Shown: positions 1-9,732 of the stretch, piece by piece | Position numbering within the stretch: the stretch's first letter is position 1 | Layout of the letters: every line of letters starts with the position of its first letter | From: Pedobacter panaciterrae | GTDB lineage: Bacteria; Bacteroidota; Bacteroidia; Sphingobacteriales; Sphingobacteriaceae | Reading direction: 5' to 3' | DNA length: 64,000 bases | Assembly (NCBI RefSeq): GCF_013204795.1 | Contig: NZ_JABMKW010000008.1 | Location: 620,001-684,000, forward strand | Translations under genes and position numbers: made by a program | The notes under the pieces: generated by a model | What the model saw: only the letters and a program-made list of their open reading frames with translations | What the model was told of the DNA's origin: nothing | The model's database searches: none

Positions 1-2
1 AG

Positions 3-1214
3 GTGAGTATTTTTGTTGGTGGTCCACCTTCTCATCCTTTGGCTGCGGTAATGCCTTTGCCCGAAGGCCTTTCGGAAATGACTTTTGCAGGAGCCTTAGG
101 TAACAGAAGGTTCAGGTACTTTTATGATGATGAGGGATTCTGCATTTCTGCAGATGCTGATTTCGTAATAACAGGTACTGTTTATCCGCAAGAGAACAAG
201 CCAGAAGGACCGTTTGGGGATCATTTGGGTTACTATAGCCTTACCCATCCTTTTCCATTAATGAAGGTGCATAATGTTTATCACCGGAACGATGCAATAT
301 GGTCGTTTACCGTAGTAGGTAGGCCTCCTCAGGAAGATACCAGTTTTGGTGCATTGATTCATGAGATTGCAGGATCGGCCTTGCCAAAAGAAATACATGG
401 ATTAAAAGAAGTAAATGCTGTTGATGCAGCAGGGGTACACCCTTTATTATTTGCCATTGGAAGTGAGCGTTATACACCATATCTTAAGGAAAGAAGGCCT
501 CAGGAAATTTTAACTATTGCAAACCATATTCTTGGTAAGAATCAGTTAAGCTTAGCTAAGTACTTATTTATTGCTGCCAGAGAAGATAATGAACAGTTAG
601 ATACTCATGATCTTTCTGGTTTTATACAACATGTATTGGAACGTATTGATCTTACAAGGGATCTGCATTTTCATACCAAAACAACTATTGATACTTTAGA
701 TTACAGTGGAGAGGGGTTAAACAGTGGTTCTAAAGTAGTGTTTGCTGCGGCAGGAGAGAAAAAGAGAGTGCTTGCGACCGAACCTCCCGAAGGTTTTGTA
801 ATGCCTGCTGATTTCAGTTCTGTTAAGCTTGCTATTCCAGGTGTAATGGCTTTGCAGCTTCCGGCTTATACTAGCGCCAGAGCGGCAAAAGATGAGGTAG
901 CTCTATTAGAGGAAGCTGTAAAAGGTAGAGATTTAAGTGGTATACCGCTAATTGTGCTTTGTGATGATGCTGAATTTACTGCTCAGAATATAAACAATTT
1001 GGTATGGGTAACCTTTACGCGTAGCAATCCGGCAACTGATATTCATGGTATTTCGGAGTTTATTGATGATAAACACTGGGGCTGTAATGGGCCTGTGATA
1101 ATTGATGCACGTAAAAAACCGCACCACGCGCCTGAGTTATTGAAAGTACCCGAAATAGAAGAAAAAGTAAATAGACTAGGTGAGAACGGGGCCTCGTTAT
1201 TTGGAGTGATCTAG
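3..1214 (+). CDS. UbiD-family decarboxylase, C-terminal part
   Basis: Only the C-terminal about 403 residues are present; the gene begins before the window, so the GTG at position 3 is just the first start-like codon and not the true start. The segment EGPFGDHLGYYS (about residues 67-78) is the typical UbiD signature around the catalytic Glu/prenyl-FMN site, and the rest matches the UbiD fold through to the stop. UbiD enzymes decarboxylate aromatic or unsaturated acids with a prenylated FMN made by UbiX. The substrate cannot be told from sequence; a menaquinone-related role is possible but is inference. No UbiX is in view. Confidence 0.9.
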   Translation: MSIFVGGPPSHPLAAVMPLPEGLSEMTFAGALGNRRFRYFYDDEGFCISADADFVITGTVYPQENKPEGPFGDHLGYYSLTHPFPLMKVHNVYHRNDAIWSFTVVGRPPQEDTSFGALIHEIAGSALPKEIHGLKEVNAVDAAGVHPLLFAIGSERYTPYLKERRPQEILTIANHILGKNQLSLAKYLFIAAREDNEQLDTHDLSGFIQHVLERIDLTRDLHFHTKTTIDTLDYSGEGLNSGSKVVFAAAGEKKRVLATEPPEGFVMPADFSSVKLAIPGVMALQLPAYTSARAAKDEVALLEEAVKGRDLSGIPLIVLCDDAEFTAQNINNLVWVTFTRSNPATDIHGISEFIDDKHWGCNGPVIIDARKKPHHAPELLKVPEIEEKVNRLGENGASLFGVI

Positions 1215-1324
1215 TTTAATAAAAAAAAGATTGATATACGATAGTATAGAGGGTAAAAACTGAGTTTTAATAGAGAATAGTCGTTCAGAATCGTTGCAAA
1301 GTCGTTTATTTTATAGCGCATTTT

Positions 1325-1413
1325 CGTCATCTCGACGATAGGAGAGACCTCTTGATTATGCGAATTTGCGGCTACTTCTCGATCAAGAGATCTCTCCTAT
1401 CGTCGAGATGACG
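1325..1413. repeat. Dispersed palindromic repeat, copy 1
   Basis: Arms 1325-1356 and 1382-1413 are 32 bases each and pair with one mismatch around a 25-base loop. The arm carries CGTCATCTCGACGATAGGAG and a GAGAGATCTC-like core. A second, more diverged copy lies at 7381-7461. Position and structure fit a REP-like extragenic palindrome lying between convergent genes, where it could also act as a bidirectional terminator. Confidence 0.75.
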
Positions 1414-1438
1414 AGAAGAATGACTATCATAATAACTT

Positions 1439-2923
1439 TTAAAACCTCAATCCAAAGGTTAAAAATACATTGTTTCTTGACGTTTTAATATCAGCAACAG
1501 GTTCTAAAGGGTTGTCGTTTGTTCCAAGTAAATAAGGAGACAGCTCTGTGTTTGTTTCTGTACGTTGGTAAGCAACATCAATATAATAGTTGTTAATTCG
1601 GTAGCCAAGTCCACCAGAATAAAACTGAGTGGCGAAATGCCCATTATCATCACCTTGTATTGCGCTTCCATTAACACCGTAACCACCCCTTAAGCTAAAT
1701 GCATTGTCTATTTTATATTCTGCTCCAAGTCTAAAGTTAACGGCTTGTTTATAATTGTCTCTTACTGAATTGTTTTCGTCTACAATTGTTGCCGGATCTA
1801 GCCCCTGATCAGTTGAGAAACGAATCGTACTGTAATCAACATAATCCACATCGGCAGAGATCAAAGCTTTACCTGCAATTACATAACTAGCGCCCAAAGA
1901 TCCTTTTAAAGGTGTCCTAACACGGTAATTGAATGGATAGTTTTGTACAGTGCCATTAAGGCTTCCTGCGTTAGCACCACCAACAATTTTGGAGTCTAAA
2001 ACTATTGAGGTATTGTCTTCAATAAGCATCCATGAAGGAGATTGTAAGGTTGCTCCAATTCTAAAGTTTTCAACCGGTCTAACAATTATCCCTAAACGGG
2101 CATTGTATCCTGATCCTTTTGATTCCTGATTTTGTCTGTAAGATAGGTTGTACTTTGAGTTGTCAACCATTGTTCCTGATTCAGTAAACTCACTGTCGTT
2201 GATGTAACGAACATTTACCAATGAGACACTTGCTCCAATATACACCTGGTTAGAAATGTTAATAGCTCCAGATGCTGTAAGTTCAGATGTAGAACCAGAC
2301 CTTACTTCACTTTTCTTTTGTGTGTTAGGTACATTTGTAGACGCAAAATATTCGTCTTTTACCCCATCGTAATCTAAAAGGTACCCATCATAAGCGTCTT
2401 TTTGTACAGAGCCATTTGTTAAGCCGTTTGAATTTGCCAGATCACCAAAATAATCTACGATTGAATTACTTGGGTTTGATCCACCGTAATTGAAATTAGC
2501 GGTAAAATCATTGTTTCTGTTGTAGGCAATTCCGAACACAGTACTTACCACCCCCCGTTGGGTGTCTTGCCCTTTCATTCTAATAGCGGGGCTAAAAAGT
2601 ACCAGACCAATATGGTTAAGGTTTACGTTGTCTTTTGTGGATTTTGTGTTTTGGTTCAGAAAGTTTGCATTTCCAGAGAAATTATTGAATTCAGGAGTTA
2701 CACTGAATTCAGATTTAGTGAACATTCCTAGTCCTGCCGGGTTACCGCCAATTGAACTCATGTCTCCGCCAACTCCAATTTGCGCTCCACCCATACTTTT
2801 AAATCTGGAGGTGCTACCATAATTGGTTTGAGAGAATTTTAAAGCATCAGGCGAGTAAATCTGGGCGTATGTTGTTCCTGAGATGGCTACTGTAGCCACC
2901 AGAGATAGTATCAGTTTTTTCAT
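1439..2923 (-). CDS. Outer-membrane protein, OmpP1/FadL-like
   Basis: A 494-residue secreted protein with a clear signal peptide (MKKLILSLVATVAISGTTYA, cut before QIYSP). It continues as alternating beta-strand sequence rich in Gly, Asn, Ser and Tyr and ends in Phe (FLTFGLRF), the usual C-terminal signal of outer-membrane barrels. Residues 44-66 (SMGGAQIGVGGDMSSIGGNP) resemble the N-terminal hatch of the OmpP1/FadL transporters of hydrophobic compounds common in Bacteroidota. It lies 53 bases downstream of a lipoprotein gene on the same strand, so the two may share a transcript. Substrate unknown. Confidence 0.8.
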   Translation of the reverse strand: MKKLILSLVATVAISGTTYAQIYSPDALKFSQTNYGSTSRFKSMGGAQIGVGGDMSSIGGNPAGLGMFTKSEFSVTPEFNNFSGNANFLNQNTKSTKDNVNLNHIGLVLFSPAIRMKGQDTQRGVVSTVFGIAYNRNNDFTANFNYGGSNPSNSIVDYFGDLANSNGLTNGSVQKDAYDGYLLDYDGVKDEYFASTNVPNTQKKSEVRSGSTSELTASGAINISNQVYIGASVSLVNVRYINDSEFTESGTMVDNSKYNLSYRQNQESKGSGYNARLGIIVRPVENFRIGATLQSPSWMLIEDNTSIVLDSKIVGGANAGSLNGTVQNYPFNYRVRTPLKGSLGASYVIAGKALISADVDYVDYSTIRFSTDQGLDPATIVDENNSVRDNYKQAVNFRLGAEYKIDNAFSLRGGYGVNGSAIQGDDNGHFATQFYSGGLGYRINNYYIDVAYQRTETNTELSPYLLGTNDNPLEPVADIKTSRNNVFLTFGLRF

Positions 2924-2976
2924 GTATCTTAATAATAGATTTTAAGTGCACCCTGCGTGATGCAGGGCACTTTAAG

Positions 2977-3936
2977 TTATCCTCTTCCTGATCTTGATGA
3001 TCTGCCACCGCCACCACCGCCGCCGCTGCTACCACTGCTGCTTCTTCCACCACCACTGCTTTCTCTTGCAGGAGGGCTGTAGCTAGGTCTGCTTTCTGGC
3101 TGACGGGCCGGAGCACTTTCTCTTGTAGGTCTTACTGTTTCAGTACGCGTAGGTCTTGTTGCTTCGCCACGAGAAGGTCTGGTAGATTGGCCATCAGACG
3201 GTACTCTGCCCGGTCTTGTTGAAACTGTTCCATCAGCATTAGTTCTTGAAGGTCTGGCTCTGTTAGGAATGATATTTCCATCAGCATCTACTCTGGTTGC
3301 CGGTCTTGCATATCTGCGATTCACGCCAACTCCATTTTCTCTACCCACAGATGGTCTGGCCCTGTAATCAGGTACATTGGTAGTTCTGCCGGTGTAATAG
3401 CCACCGCCCCACAGTCCGCCACCCCATAAACCACCGCCCCAAAGGCCTCCTCCGTAATAGCCACCGCCGTAGTAGTAGTTATTCCAGCCAAAGTTGTTGT
3501 AACCCCAGAAAGGAGAACTTGCAAATCCCCAGCCTCCATAAGGAGAATTCCAGTAGCTGTTGTAGAATGGACTATATCCAAAGTCCAATGAACCAGAAGA
3601 ATACCACCCAGAATAATAATATGGATCGTAGTAAGTTCTGAAAGGACTTGAGTAATAAAATCTGTTTATACGAGATGAGTAATCCTGATCGTAATAGTAA
3701 TCACTTGTTCCGTAATAATCACTCTCATCATATTGTTCATCAGCATATTGCTGATCGTCGTATCGAGGTTGCTGTACTTGTTGAGGAGCGGGGGTATAAA
3801 CCTTTGCCTTCACCGTACTGCTATAAACGTCATCATCAGTATTGGCACTTTGCTGCGCAAGCCTTGGCGCAGAGCAAGACGTAACAGCTATGGCTGCTAA
3901 GACGAGCATTCCTGTGAATAAATGGTTAGGTTTCAT
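2977..3936 (-). CDS. Tyr/Gly-rich lipoprotein of unknown function
   Basis: The ATG at 3936 is preferred to an upstream in-frame codon at 4014 because it starts directly at a lipoprotein signal (MKPNHLFTGMLVLAAIAVTS followed by Cys). The mature protein of about 300 residues is low complexity: an acidic/Tyr-rich stretch, a Tyr-Gly-Trp-rich middle with repeated GGGLWGG units, then an Arg/Pro/Thr-rich part with repeated TRP/SRP motifs, and a Gly/Ser/Arg tail. It is divergent from proS and upstream of the outer-membrane protein. I recognise no domain; a cell-envelope structural role is only a guess. Confidence 0.75.
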   Translation of the reverse strand: MKPNHLFTGMLVLAAIAVTSCSAPRLAQQSANTDDDVYSSTVKAKVYTPAPQQVQQPRYDDQQYADEQYDESDYYGTSDYYYDQDYSSRINRFYYSSPFRTYYDPYYYSGWYSSGSLDFGYSPFYNSYWNSPYGGWGFASSPFWGYNNFGWNNYYYGGGYYGGGLWGGGLWGGGLWGGGYYTGRTTNVPDYRARPSVGRENGVGVNRRYARPATRVDADGNIIPNRARPSRTNADGTVSTRPGRVPSDGQSTRPSRGEATRPTRTETVRPTRESAPARQPESRPSYSPPARESSGGGRSSSGSSGGGGGGGRSSRSGRG

Positions 3937-3986
3937 AACTATATGTGTTGTTTGTGTGTTGCAATTTTTTTGTAGGTATAAATTTA

Positions 3987-3994
3987 TAAATTTG
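3987..3994 (+). promoter_or_regulatory. -7 box for proS
   Basis: TAAATTTG matches the Bacteroidota -7 consensus TAnnTTTG and lies 47 bases before the proS ATG. No convincing -33 TTG is seen at the usual spacing, so this is a partial promoter call. Confidence 0.4.
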
Positions 3995-4041
3995 TAGCCT
4001 ACATTACAAGTCATTTAACACAAAAAACGTTCCATTCAGCT

Positions 4042-5514
4042 ATGAGCAAAGGCATTACAAGTAAAAACGAAGATTATTCCCAGTGGTATAACGACATTGT
4101 TATAAAAGCTGACCTGGCAGAACACTCATCCGTTAAGGGATGCATGGTGATAAAACCTTATGGATACTCCATTTGGGAGAAGATGCAGGCTATTTTAGAC
4201 CAAAAATTTAAAGATACAGGACACAGTAATGCTTATTTCCCGTTATTCATTCCAAAGTCATATTTTTCAAAGGAAGCTTCTCATGTTGAAGGTTTTGCAA
4301 CAGAATGTGCCGTTGTGACACATTATCGTCTTAAAAATGATGGAAATGGGAACATTATTGTTGATGAAACAGCCAAATTGGAAGAAGAATTGATCGTTAG
4401 ACCAACCTCTGAAACCATCATTTGGAATACTTATAGAGGATGGATTCAATCCTACAGGGATCTTCCTTTGTTGATAAATCAATGGGCAAATGTTGTGCGT
4501 TGGGAAATGCGTACCCGTTTGTTCTTGCGTACTACTGAGTTTTTATGGCAGGAAGGACATACCGCTCACTCAACTTCTGATGAGGCAATTGAAGAGACAA
4601 GAAAGATGCTTGATGTTTACGCAGATTTTGCTGAAAACTGGATGGGTTTGCCAGTGGTAAAAGGTGTAAAAACGCCAAATGAGCGTTTTGCAGGAGCCTT
4701 AGATACGTATTGCATTGAAGCATTAATGCAGGATGGAAAGGCGTTGCAAGCTGGAACTTCTCACTTCCTTGGACAGAACTTTGCTAAAGCATTTGATGTA
4801 AAATTCACGAACAAAGAAGGTAAGATAGAGCACGTTTGGGCAAGCTCGTGGGGTGTTTCTACACGTTTAATTGGTGCATTGATTATGGCGCATAGCGATG
4901 ATGCCGGTCTGGTACTTCCTCCAAAACTAGCTCCAATACAAGTTGTTATTGTTCCTATTTACAAAGGCGATGAGGAGTTAAGTAAGATCTCAACATTTGT
5001 TGACGAATTAATGCCAAAGCTGAAACGTTTAGGGATTTCTGTAAAATACGACGACCGTGATACGCAGCGTCCGGGCTTTAAGTTTGCTGAATATGAGCTT
5101 AAAGGGGTGCCAATTCGTCTGGCTATTGGTGGTAGAGATATGGAAAACGGCACCGTTGAGCTTGCAAGAAGAGATACCAGAGAAAAACAAACTGTAATTC
5201 AGGAAGGCCTTGAAATTCATATTGCACAGCTTTTAGAAGAGATTCAACAAAATATCTATAACAAAGCCTTCGACTATAGAACTGAGCATACTACTGATGC
5301 CAATTCTTATGATGAGTTTAAAGAATTGCTTGATGGTAAAGCCGGATTTATTGCTGCACATTGGGATGGAACACCTGAAACAGAGCAAAAAATTAAAGAA
5401 GAGACTAAAGCTACCATTAGGTGTATCCCGTTAGATAATAAGCTGGAAGAAGGGGTTTGTATTTACTCAGGTAAGCCATCTACCCAAAGGGTATTATTTG
5501 CACGCGCTTACTAA
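4042..5514 (+). CDS. proS: Prolyl-tRNA synthetase, short archaeal/eukaryal type
   Basis: This 490-residue class II aminoacyl-tRNA synthetase charges tRNA-Pro in the cytoplasm. Motif 1 and the TxE loop are visible (RPTSET at 120-125), motif 2 lies around residues 153-173 ([20 protein letters not shown]), and motif 3 falls near [10 protein letters not shown]. There is no YbaK-like insertion domain, and the protein ends in the FARAY tail typical of the short ProS form rather than the long E. coli form. Length is normal. It is followed after 11 bases by a small conserved gene, probably on the same transcript. Confidence 0.97.
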   Translation: MSKGITSKNEDYSQWYNDIVIKADLAEHSSVKGCMVIKPYGYSIWEKMQAILDQKFKDTGHSNAYFPLFIPKSYFSKEASHVEGFATECAVVTHYRLKNDGNGNIIVDETAKLEEELIVRPTSETIIWNTYRGWIQSYRDLPLLINQWANVVRWEMRTRLFLRTTEFLWQEGHTAHSTSDEAIEETRKMLDVYADFAENWMGLPVVKGVKTPNERFAGALDTYCIEALMQDGKALQAGTSHFLGQNFAKAFDVKFTNKEGKIEHVWASSWGVSTRLIGALIMAHSDDAGLVLPPKLAPIQVVIVPIYKGDEELSKISTFVDELMPKLKRLGISVKYDDRDTQRPGFKFAEYELKGVPIRLAIGGRDMENGTVELARRDTREKQTVIQEGLEIHIAQLLEEIQQNIYNKAFDYRTEHTTDANSYDEFKELLDGKAGFIAAHWDGTPETEQKIKEETKATIRCIPLDNKLEEGVCIYSGKPSTQRVLFARAY

Positions 5515-5525
5515 ATTTTAATGGA

Positions 5526-6221
5526 ATGGAAACTGACAACTACAGTAAAATACTGAGCGAATTCGAGAGTAAAGCTTCATTAAAACAAAAGATATTTAGA
5601 AACACTACTGAGGTCTTTGGCTTGCTGAAGACCCAGCTTTCTAAAATTGCGGTTAAGCTGCAAACAGATTATGTGGTCAAAGATCCCTCTGTTGAAGTGC
5701 ATTTTAAGGAAAGCGGTAAATTTGAAGGTCAGCTTAAGTTTTCAGGTGATATGTTGATGGTTTCTATGCATACCAATGTGTTTGCCTTTGATAAAACACA
5801 TTCCATATACCAAACAAAGTACATCAAAGAAGATGAGTCTCTAAGTTTTTGTGGAACTATTTATATCCATAATTTCCTTGCTGATTCTGTGAAATATAAC
5901 AGGTTGGCAGATGAGGGATCGCTGATTGCACGTATACTGGTTAATAAGGAAAAGCATTTTATGGTTGAGGGGGAGGGTGCGCTTGATTTCTTATACCAAA
6001 GCATGGCTGAAAACGTTGTAACGGAAGAAAAGCTAACAGATATTATAGAGCGATCTATTCTTCACTGTCTGGACTCTGATCTTTTATTACCCCCTTTTGC
6101 AGAAATAAAAGAAGTAACTTTAAATCAAAAACAATCAATGCTGGCTTCAAGCGGTTATCCAACCAGTAAAAACCTGGGTTACCAGTTTAAATCAGAAATT
6201 GAGCAGAACGATAATATATGA
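5526..6221 (+). CDS. Conserved hypothetical protein
   Basis: A 231-residue soluble protein without signal peptide or membrane segment. I do not recognise a family. It has a helical N terminus (residues 1-50), then a mixed alpha/beta part with KFSGDMLMVSMHTNVFAFD. It sits between proS (11-base gap) and the transsulfuration enzyme, whose ATG overlaps its stop by 4 bases (ATGA), so it is translationally coupled to the next gene. Confidence 0.7.
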   Translation: METDNYSKILSEFESKASLKQKIFRNTTEVFGLLKTQLSKIAVKLQTDYVVKDPSVEVHFKESGKFEGQLKFSGDMLMVSMHTNVFAFDKTHSIYQTKYIKEDESLSFCGTIYIHNFLADSVKYNRLADEGSLIARILVNKEKHFMVEGEGALDFLYQSMAENVVTEEKLTDIIERSILHCLDSDLLLPPFAEIKEVTLNQKQSMLASSGYPTSKNLGYQFKSEIEQNDNI

Positions 6222-7357
6222 AATTTGCAACTAAAGCGATCCACGCCGGACAAGAGCCTGATCCTACAACGGGAGCAGTGATGACCCCGATTTATCAAAC
6301 CTCTACTTACTGGCAGAAGTCGCCGGGTGACCACAAAGGGTTTGAATATTCGAGAGGTACTAATCCAACTCGTAAAGCACTTGAAGATTGTTTGGCAGCA
6401 TTAGAAAATGCTAAATATGGAATGGCTTTTTCGAGCGGAATGGGCGCTACAGATACTGTATTAAGGTTATTGAAGCCTGGCGATGAAGTGATTACGGGGA
6501 ACGATCTTTATGGTGGTTCTTATCGCATATTTACCAAGGTTTATGAAAAGTATGGCATTAAGTTTCATTTTCTGGATTTATCGAAACCGGAAAACATACT
6601 ACCACACATCAATGAAAATACTAAATTGGTCTGGATAGAAACGCCAACCAATCCAACAATGAGGATCATTGACATTGAGGGTGTTGCTAAAATTACTAAA
6701 CAGCATAAGTTAATTCTTACTGTTGATAATACTTTTGCATCTCCATATTTGCAGAATCCAATGGACTTAGGTGCTGATATTGTGATGCACTCTGTAACCA
6801 AATACATTGGTGGTCACTCTGATGTGGTAATGGGCGCTTTGCTTGTAAACGATGATCAGCTTTATAAGGACCTTTGGTTTATTTACAATGCCTGCGGAGC
6901 AACTCCAGGACCTCAGGATTCATTTTTGGTGCTGAGAGGTATTAAAACGCTTCACTTAAGAATGAAAGCGCATTGTGAGAACGGAGAGAAAGTGGCCCGT
7001 TATCTTAAAAATCATCCAAAAATTGATAAGATCTACTGGCCGGGTTTCGAAGATCATCCTAACCATGATATTGCAAAAAAACAAATGCGTGGTTTTGGGG
7101 GTATGGTGTCTATAACATTAAAAGGTGCTGATCTTCAGGAAACATTCCGCGTGGCTTCTTCTTTTAAGGTTTTTACACTTGCAGAATCTCTTGGCGGAGT
7201 AGAATCTTTAATTAACCATCCAACTACAATGACTCATGGTTCTATCCCTAAAGCAGAACGTGAGAAAGTAGGAGTTACAGATAACCTGTTGCGCTTAAGT
7301 GTTGGTGTGGAGGATATTGATGATTTGCTCGCCGATTTAGAACAGGCATTAAGTTAA
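6218..7357 (+). CDS. Cystathionine gamma-synthase/lyase family PLP enzyme
   Basis: A 379-residue member of the Cys/Met-metabolism PLP family. The Schiff-base lysine is K195 in HSVTKYIGGHSDV, the phosphate-binding SSGMGATD lies at 72-79, and SYR/EYSRGTNPTR fits the substrate-binding region. Members either join O-acyl-homoserine with cysteine or cleave cystathionine; the sequence alone does not separate the synthase (metB) from the lyase (mccB/CGL), and Bacteroidota annotations use both. It is coupled to the upstream hypothetical gene by a 4-base overlap and followed by a palindromic repeat that may end transcription. Confidence 0.93.
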   Translation: MKFATKAIHAGQEPDPTTGAVMTPIYQTSTYWQKSPGDHKGFEYSRGTNPTRKALEDCLAALENAKYGMAFSSGMGATDTVLRLLKPGDEVITGNDLYGGSYRIFTKVYEKYGIKFHFLDLSKPENILPHINENTKLVWIETPTNPTMRIIDIEGVAKITKQHKLILTVDNTFASPYLQNPMDLGADIVMHSVTKYIGGHSDVVMGALLVNDDQLYKDLWFIYNACGATPGPQDSFLVLRGIKTLHLRMKAHCENGEKVARYLKNHPKIDKIYWPGFEDHPNHDIAKKQMRGFGGMVSITLKGADLQETFRVASSFKVFTLAESLGGVESLINHPTTMTHGSIPKAEREKVGVTDNLLRLSVGVEDIDDLLADLEQALS

Positions 7358-7380
7358 TTCAGCAAGTCATCTCGTCATTC

Positions 7381-7461
7381 CGTCATCTCGAAAGAAGAGA
7401 GAGATCTCCTTGAATATCCTGACCAAGAGATCTCTCAATCGTTCCTCATTTCGAGATGACG
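7381..7461. repeat. Dispersed palindromic repeat, copy 2
   Basis: This imperfect inverted repeat (left arm 7381-7413, right arm about 7422-7461) has the outer arm CGTCATCTCGA / TCGAGATGACG and the inner GAGAGATCTC / GAGATCTCTC core of the copy at 1325-1413. The middle is diverged. It lies 24 bases after the PLP enzyme gene. Confidence 0.65.
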
Positions 7462-7519
7462 TATTGTAAACCTCGAGATTACATAATTTAATTAATACAG
7501 TTATCTTAAACATTACACC

Positions 7520-8380
7520 TTGGAATTTTTAGAACTTAAAGAATTTTTGGATGTAAAGGTTGATCAGTATAACCGACCAAACTTTATTCAAAATGACCCA
7601 ATCTGTATTCCACACCAGTATACTAAGAAACAAGATATTGAAATTGCTGCTTTTTTTGCGGCAATTTTAGCTTGGGGGCAACGAAAGACCATCATTAACA
7701 AGTGTATTGAGCTGTTTGAGCGGATGGATAATGATCCGCATAATTTTATGCTGCATCATGGCGAGGATGATTTAAAGCGATTGCTGGGTTTTAAACACAG
7801 AACTTTTAACGATACGGATCTTCTGTATTTCGTGGCATTTTTTAATCAGCACTATCAACAGTTCGATAGCCTTGAGACAGCATTTTTATCTCCTTCTGAT
7901 GTTTTTAGAACTGATTTTTTAACTGATGAGCTTCAACATGGATACACAAAGTATGCTTCTTCGAGCTGCATGTTATCAGAGTTAACTCAGCAGGAGCCAA
8001 AAACTGAAAGATCTCTTAATTATTTCAGGTCTTATTTCTTTTCTCTTCCAGACTATCCCAGACGAACGATAAAGCATGTTTCTTCGCCAATGCAAAAATC
8101 AACCTGTAAGCGTTTAAATATGTTTTTAAGATGGATGGTAAGGAAAGATAATAAGGGTGTTGATTTCGGGATCTGGAACACAATTAAGCCTTCAGATTTG
8201 ATATGTCCATGTGATGTGCATGTGGATAGGGTAGCGCGTAAGCTTGGCTTAATTGAAAGAAAACAGACGGATTGGCGCACTGCAGTGGAACTTACAAATG
8301 AACTGCTTAAATTTGATCCTATGGATCCGGTTAAATATGATTTTGCATTGTTTGGCTTAGGTATAGAGGAGAAATTTTAA
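7520..8380 (+). CDS. TIGR02757 (DUF2400) family protein
   Basis: A 286-residue protein matching the TIGR02757/DUF2400 family, which is widespread in Bacteroidota and of unknown function. Characteristic stretches are AAILAWGQRKTIINK near residue 50, RLNMFLRWMVRKD near 200, and CPCDVHVDRVARKLGL near 235. The C-terminal part with LICPCDVHVDRVAR suggests a helix-hairpin-helix glycosylase-like fold, but no activity is established. The frame opens with TTG at 7520; no ATG gives the full family length. The DUF1905 gene follows after 7 bases. Confidence 0.85.
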   Translation: MEFLELKEFLDVKVDQYNRPNFIQNDPICIPHQYTKKQDIEIAAFFAAILAWGQRKTIINKCIELFERMDNDPHNFMLHHGEDDLKRLLGFKHRTFNDTDLLYFVAFFNQHYQQFDSLETAFLSPSDVFRTDFLTDELQHGYTKYASSSCMLSELTQQEPKTERSLNYFRSYFFSLPDYPRRTIKHVSSPMQKSTCKRLNMFLRWMVRKDNKGVDFGIWNTIKPSDLICPCDVHVDRVARKLGLIERKQTDWRTAVELTNELLKFDPMDPVKYDFALFGLGIEEKF

Positions 8381-8387
8381 AGCTATT

Positions 8388-8903
8388 ATGGTTACTTTTA
8401 AAGCAGAAATAGAGCGTTTTGCCGAAATGGGGGAAAAAACAGGCTGGACTTATGTTTTTATTCCACTTGCTATTGCCAATATGATTAAGCCCGATTGCAG
8501 GAAGAGTTATCGGGTAAAGGGTCGTTTGGATCACATTGAAATTGAAGGCATAGCACTTGTGCCCATGGGAGAGGGGAACTTTATTATGGCGCTAAATGCG
8601 GGCATTCGCAAGCAGCTCAAGAAAGATCTGGGTGGAGTTTTAGAACTGGCTTTAGAAGAGGATACAACTTTTAAAATAGAGGTGCCAGAAGATCTGGAGG
8701 TCTGCCTTTCTGATGAGCCTCATCTGCTTAAAAACTTTTTAAAACAACCTAAATCACATCAAAATTGGTATATCAATTGGCTTAACTCGGCTAAAACAGA
8801 AGCTACCCGTACCAAAAGAATTGTGAAGATCGTTTTAGCTATGGATAAGGATTGGGATTTTGGAACGATGATGCGTGATGGAAAGCCGAGAAAAGAGGAA
8901 TAG
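8388..8903 (+). CDS. DUF1905 / YdeI-like protein
   Basis: A 171-residue cytosolic protein. The N-terminal half (about 1-90) is a DUF1905 beta-barrel-like domain and the C-terminal half (about 105-165; LKQPKSHQNWYINWLNSAKT) matches the YdeI/OmpD-associated domain. YdeI proteins have been linked to antimicrobial-peptide or bacteriocin tolerance in other bacteria; here no function is shown. It ends one base before the convergent sugar-transferase gene. Confidence 0.85.
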   Translation: MVTFKAEIERFAEMGEKTGWTYVFIPLAIANMIKPDCRKSYRVKGRLDHIEIEGIALVPMGEGNFIMALNAGIRKQLKKDLGGVLELALEEDTTFKIEVPEDLEVCLSDEPHLLKNFLKQPKSHQNWYINWLNSAKTEATRTKRIVKIVLAMDKDWDFGTMMRDGKPRKEE

Positions 8904-8904
8904 A

Positions 8905-9636
8905 TTAAATCCTGTCGTATTTCCTGAACCAGCTCCATACTTTCATTTGGATTACTCCAATAAAAGCTTCCCTGAAAATCCGTGTACTCATTTTTGAAGT
9001 ACCCTCTGTACGATCTGTAAATATAATGGGAACTTCCTCTACCTTAAATCCGTATTTAATGGCTGTAAACTTCATTTCAATCTGGAAGGCATAGCCAACA
9101 AACTTAATTTTGTCTAACGGAATAGTAGCAAGCACTTTGCGGCGGTAACATTTAAAGCCGGCAGTTGCATCCTGTATGTCGATCCGTGTAATTAAACGCA
9201 CGTACATAGAGGCAAAATAAGACATTAACACTCTGCTCATAGGCCAGTTAACTACGTTAACTCCTCTAACATAACGGGAGCCCACTGCAACGTCTGCACC
9301 ATTAACACAGGCTTCGCGTAAACGTATCAGGTCATCCGGATTGTGCGAGAAATCTGCATCCATCTCAAATATATATTCATATTGAGGTTTGGCCAGCGCC
9401 CATCTGAAACCATGAATGTAAGCCGTTCCAAGTCCTAGTTTGCCTGTTCTTTGTTCTAAATGAAGTGCCGGATATTCTTTCTGGAGGTTCTTAACTATTT
9501 CGGCTGTGCCATCAGGGGAACCATCATCAATAACTAATATTTCGAAGAAATAGCTTAACGAAAAAACCTTTCTAATGATTCTCTCAATATTTTCTTTCTC
9601 GTTGTAGGTAGGTATTATTACTAGACTGTCTGACAC
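8905..9636 (-). CDS. Polyprenol-phosphate mannose/glucose synthase-like GT2
   Basis: A 243-residue family 2 glycosyltransferase of the DPM1 type. The nucleotide-sugar signature VIDDGSPDGT lies at about 35-44 and the metal-binding DADFSH at about 92-97; GTSKMS near 213 and a basic aromatic C terminus follow. There is no membrane anchor domain, as in short soluble polyprenol monophosphomannose synthases, which move a sugar from GDP- or UDP-sugar to a lipid carrier at the inner face of the membrane. Convergent with the DUF1905 gene and separated from the POT gene by a terminator. Confidence 0.9.
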   Translation of the reverse strand: MSDSLVIIPTYNEKENIERIIRKVFSLSYFFEILVIDDGSPDGTAEIVKNLQKEYPALHLEQRTGKLGLGTAYIHGFRWALAKPQYEYIFEMDADFSHNPDDLIRLREACVNGADVAVGSRYVRGVNVVNWPMSRVLMSYFASMYVRLITRIDIQDATAGFKCYRRKVLATIPLDKIKFVGYAFQIEMKFTAIKYGFKVEEVPIIFTDRTEGTSKMSTRIFREAFIGVIQMKVWSWFRKYDRI

Positions 9637-9675
9637 GTAAAATAAATTAAGTAGCGAAATTATGGATTCTAAATG

Positions 9676-9708
9676 AAAAAACCCTTAATATAGATTATAC
9701 TAAGGGTT
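9676..9708 (-). terminator. Rho-independent terminator of the POT genes
   Basis: On the minus strand an 8-bp stem (TAAGGGTT at 9701-9708 on the plus strand pairing with AACCCTTA at 9680-9687) is followed by six T residues (plus-strand A run 9676-9681). It lies 24 bases after the stop of the 497-residue POT gene. Confidence 0.75.
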
Positions 9709-9732
9709 AAAATATGTTAAAACAGCTAAATT

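Noticed and set aside
2847..3116. Open frame antisense-shifted to the lipoprotein
   Set aside because: It arises from the Gly/Ser/Arg low-complexity tail in another frame and has no start signal.
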